Positions 5,378 to 7,444 of a stretch of DNA of 7,444 nt are shown here, in pieces. The stretch comes from Desulfobacterales bacterium (lineage in GTDB: Bacteria > Desulfobacterota > Desulfobacteria > Desulfobacterales > Desulfobacteraceae), in the NCBI GenBank assembly GCA_022361315.1, contig JAKSBB010001066.1:1-7444 (forward strand), given 5' to 3'. The translations under genes and the position numbers were made by a program. Position 1 is the first letter of the stretch. Each line of letters begins with the position of its first letter. The notes under the pieces are model-generated. The model was not told the DNA's origin. It worked only from the letters and a program-made list of their open reading frames with translations, and did not search any database.

Positions 5378-7444
5378 ATGTCATCTGAATTGAATTCCAA
5401 AAGAAACGACATTGCAATCATCGGCATGGCCTGCAGGTTTCCGGGTGCCGATGACCATGCGGCATTCTGGAAAAACCTGGAGAAGGGCGAATGCTCGATT
5501 CAGGAAGTGCCCCCTGAACGCTGGGATGCGGAACGCTATTATTCCCCGGATCCGGATGCGCCCAATAAAAGTGTGAGTAAATGGTACGGGGTGATCCGGG
5601 GGGCGGATCGGTTCGACAACCGGTTTTTCAATATCCCTCCGGGTGAGGCCAGGTATATGGATCCCCAGCAACGGCTGTTGCTGGAAGAGGCCTGGCACTG
5701 CATCGAAGATGCCGGTGTGCCTTTGGGCGAACTCAGGGACAAACGAACGGACGTATATGTGGGAACAGCGGATTGGGACTATATTCTGAATACCCTGTCC
5801 GCAGATGTGAATATCCACACGGTACTGGGCAACCACAGCAGTCTGCTGGCCAACCGGATTTCCTATATGCTGGGTTTCAGCGGCACAAGTCTTACTCTGG
5901 ATACGGCATGTTCCTCCTCCCTGTTCGCTGCTGAAAAGGCCTGTGAGGCGCTGTCCTCTGAGTCAGCCGAGTATGCCCTGGTGGCAAGTGCCTGTGTGCA
6001 TTCCCATCCCCTGAAGTACATTGCCTTTTCCAAGGCGCATATTGTCAGCCCGGACGGCAGATGCAAAACCTTTGACCGGGATGCGGACGGGTTTGTGCTG
6101 GGGGACGGTGTCGGTGTGCTTTTGCTGCAACGCCTCGGGGATGCCCTCCGAGAGAAAAAACATATCTACGGTGTTATCAAAGGTGTTGCCACCAATCACG
6201 GGGGAAGCGGCGTCACCCTGACCTCTCCGAGCACAACGGCCCAGGCGGAGGTTTTGACTGCGGCATATGAAAAGGCAGGGCTTACACCCGACGCCGTGGA
6301 TTACATCGAAGCCCACGGTACCGGCACCCTCATCGGAGATCCCATTGAAATTGAGGCCCTCACCAAGGTGTTCCGGCAGCACACCGATGAGCGCCAGGTT
6401 TGCAGCATCGGCTCTGTAAAAACGAATATCGGCCACACCGGTGGTTCTGCGGGCATGGCAGGGATAATTAAGGTCCTGTCAATGATGGGCGCCGGGAAGA
6501 TTCCCCCCAGCCTCCATTTTAATACCCCGAACCCGGTCATAGATTTTGAGGATTCGCCGTTCCGTGTGGCTACGGAACTCCGTCCCTGGAAAGCTGAACA
6601 TCCGGTATACGCGGGTGTCAGTGCTTTTGGGTTCGGCGGTGCCAATGCCCATGTGGTGGTGGCATCTCCGCCGCAGGTCCCTGCACCGGAAACAACGGGA
6701 AACAGCGGTGTATTTATGCTCTCAGCCAAGTCGGAGGAGAGCCTTTTGGCATTGCTGGACAATTGGAAGCAATTTACCGACAGTGACACATTTACACGCA
6801 TCGCCTTTGACGATATGTGTAAAACCCTTGCTACGGGCAGGGAAAGCTTTTCATGGCGGTGGGGATGTGTCGCGAATAACGAAAAAGAGTTGCGCAGACT
6901 TTTAAAGACTGCCCGGGAAGAATTAACCGAACCTGCATCTCCGAAATTATGTCTGCGCATTGGGCCCAGTGAGTGGCAGGGATGGGAAGATGTGGCGCCG
7001 CTTCTTTCGGTAAACAACCGTTTTGAAAATAAACTCGAAGATGTACTTGAAGCGCTCGGGAAGTTTGATAAGAAGGGCGCAAAACTGCGGGGGCTCCGCC
7101 GCAAAAAATGGACGGCAAACCATAATTTGTACCGGTTTGTTACCGGATATGCATTTCTAAACTCCTTTTTGGATACCGCCGGTATCATCCCCGATCTTCT
7201 GGCAGGAGACACGCAAACCAATGGAAAGAAAACTGCAGCCAATAAACCGGACAACTTTTTTACCGCCCTGACTCTGAGCGGCGCCCTGTCGCTGGATGAT
7301 GCCCTGGGTTTGTTGTTCGGTGGTCTGAAACCGGCGGAGATCGTTTTGTCCCGGCCGGACATTCCCTTCTTTGATCCGGTTGCCCAGGAGATCATCAGTC
7401 CTTCACGGGTCACAGCCGATGACTTAAAAACGCTGGTAAAACAT
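5378..7444 (+). CDS. Type I polyketide synthase, N-terminal part: ketosynthase followed by a degenerate AT-like region
   Basis: The frame stays open to the window end (689 codons, no stop), so the protein continues. The ATG has AGGGGG (5365-5370) seven bases upstream. Only about ten residues precede the ketosynthase (11-428), so no loading or clear docking domain comes first. The ketosynthase catalyses decarboxylative Claisen condensation. It has DTACSSSL with Cys178, EAHGTGT with His313, KTNIGH with His353, and ends in GFGGANAH (418-425); the 135- and 40-residue spacing of the triad is normal. HSHPLKYIAFSK and SPDGRCKTF resemble trans-AT-type ketosynthases. A linker follows (about 446-510, MLSAKSEESL and LATGRESF). 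Residues 529-689 then trace an acyltransferase outline: GPSEWQGW in place of GQGSQW, GIIPDLLAGD where GIxPxxxxGHS is expected, LSGALSLDDALGL, and RPDIPF. The catalytic Ser motif is gone and the second half is short, so it should be inactive. Later domains are off-window. Confidence 0.9.
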   Translation, partial: MSSELNSKRNDIAIIGMACRFPGADDHAAFWKNLEKGECSIQEVPPERWDAERYYSPDPDAPNKSVSKWYGVIRGADRFDNRFFNIPPGEARYMDPQQRLLLEEAWHCIEDAGVPLGELRDKRTDVYVGTADWDYILNTLSADVNIHTVLGNHSSLLANRISYMLGFSGTSLTLDTACSSSLFAAEKACEALSSESAEYALVASACVHSHPLKYIAFSKAHIVSPDGRCKTFDRDADGFVLGDGVGVLLLQRLGDALREKKHIYGVIKGVATNHGGSGVTLTSPSTTAQAEVLTAAYEKAGLTPDAVDYIEAHGTGTLIGDPIEIEALTKVFRQHTDERQVCSIGSVKTNIGHTGGSAGMAGIIKVLSMMGAGKIPPSLHFNTPNPVIDFEDSPFRVATELRPWKAEHPVYAGVSAFGFGGANAHVVVASPPQVPAPETTGNSGVFMLSAKSEESLLALLDNWKQFTDSDTFTRIAFDDMCKTLATGRESFSWRWGCVANNEKELRRLLKTAREELTEPASPKLCLRIGPSEWQGWEDVAPLLSVNNRFENKLEDVLEALGKFDKKGAKLRGLRRKKWTANHNLYRFVTGYAFLNSFLDTAGIIPDLLAGDTQTNGKKTAANKPDNFFTALTLSGALSLDDALGLLFGGLKPAEIVLSRPDIPFFDPVAQEIISPSRVTADDLKTLVKH

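Noticed and set aside
6301..7413. Long open frame (370 codons) on the minus strand inside the polyketide synthase gene
   Set aside because: The plus strand encodes a clear ketosynthase and linker through this stretch. The antisense protein shows no recognisable domain and is rich in Ser, Arg and Pro, as expected for a shadow frame.

Overview
The window carries six protein-coding genes, all on the + strand, with the first and last cut by the window edges. There are no RNA genes, insertion sequences or CRISPR arrays, and no gap between genes exceeds about 206 bases. Base composition is moderate and even. The gene content (SPFH/prohibitin-like protein, DUF697-type protein, cyclic-peptide-type ABC exporters, modular polyketide synthase) and codon use suggest a Gram-negative bacterium with a large accessory genome. 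A Desulfobacterota-type (deltaproteobacterial) host is my best guess, but this is inference and not provable from the window.

Left part (1-1735): the 3' end of an SPFH/band-7 (prohibitin-like) gene whose family core is followed by an unusual hydrophilic tail of about 170 residues; a 75-residue protein with two membrane segments; and a 171-residue DUF697-type membrane-associated protein. This looks like a small membrane-organisation or stress locus. It ends in the best regulatory signal of the window, a perfect 12-bp hairpin followed by six Ts (1757-1799).

Middle part (1915-5171): two paralogous ABC exporter genes overlap by four bases (ATGA). Each encodes six membrane segments followed by an ATPase domain with all main motifs. 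The sequence around the Walker B motif (FDEWAADQDPEF) is typical of the SyrD/PvdE-like cyclic peptide export family. The two ATPase domains are much more alike than the two membrane domains, and a heterodimeric exporter is the simplest reading.

Right part (5378-7444 and beyond): after a 206-bp gap with a candidate promoter and an imperfect tandem repeat, a type I polyketide synthase gene begins directly with a ketosynthase domain (Cys178, His313, His353 all present). The next region keeps the outline of an acyltransferase (AT) domain but lacks the GHSxG serine motif and appears shortened. This resembles the AT remnants known from trans-AT assembly lines. Together, exporter pair plus synthase look like the edge of a polyketide or hybrid polyketide-peptide biosynthetic cluster: the synthase would build the product and the exporter pair would carry it out of the cytoplasm. 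The role of the left-hand membrane genes in this is unproven, because the terminator separates them.
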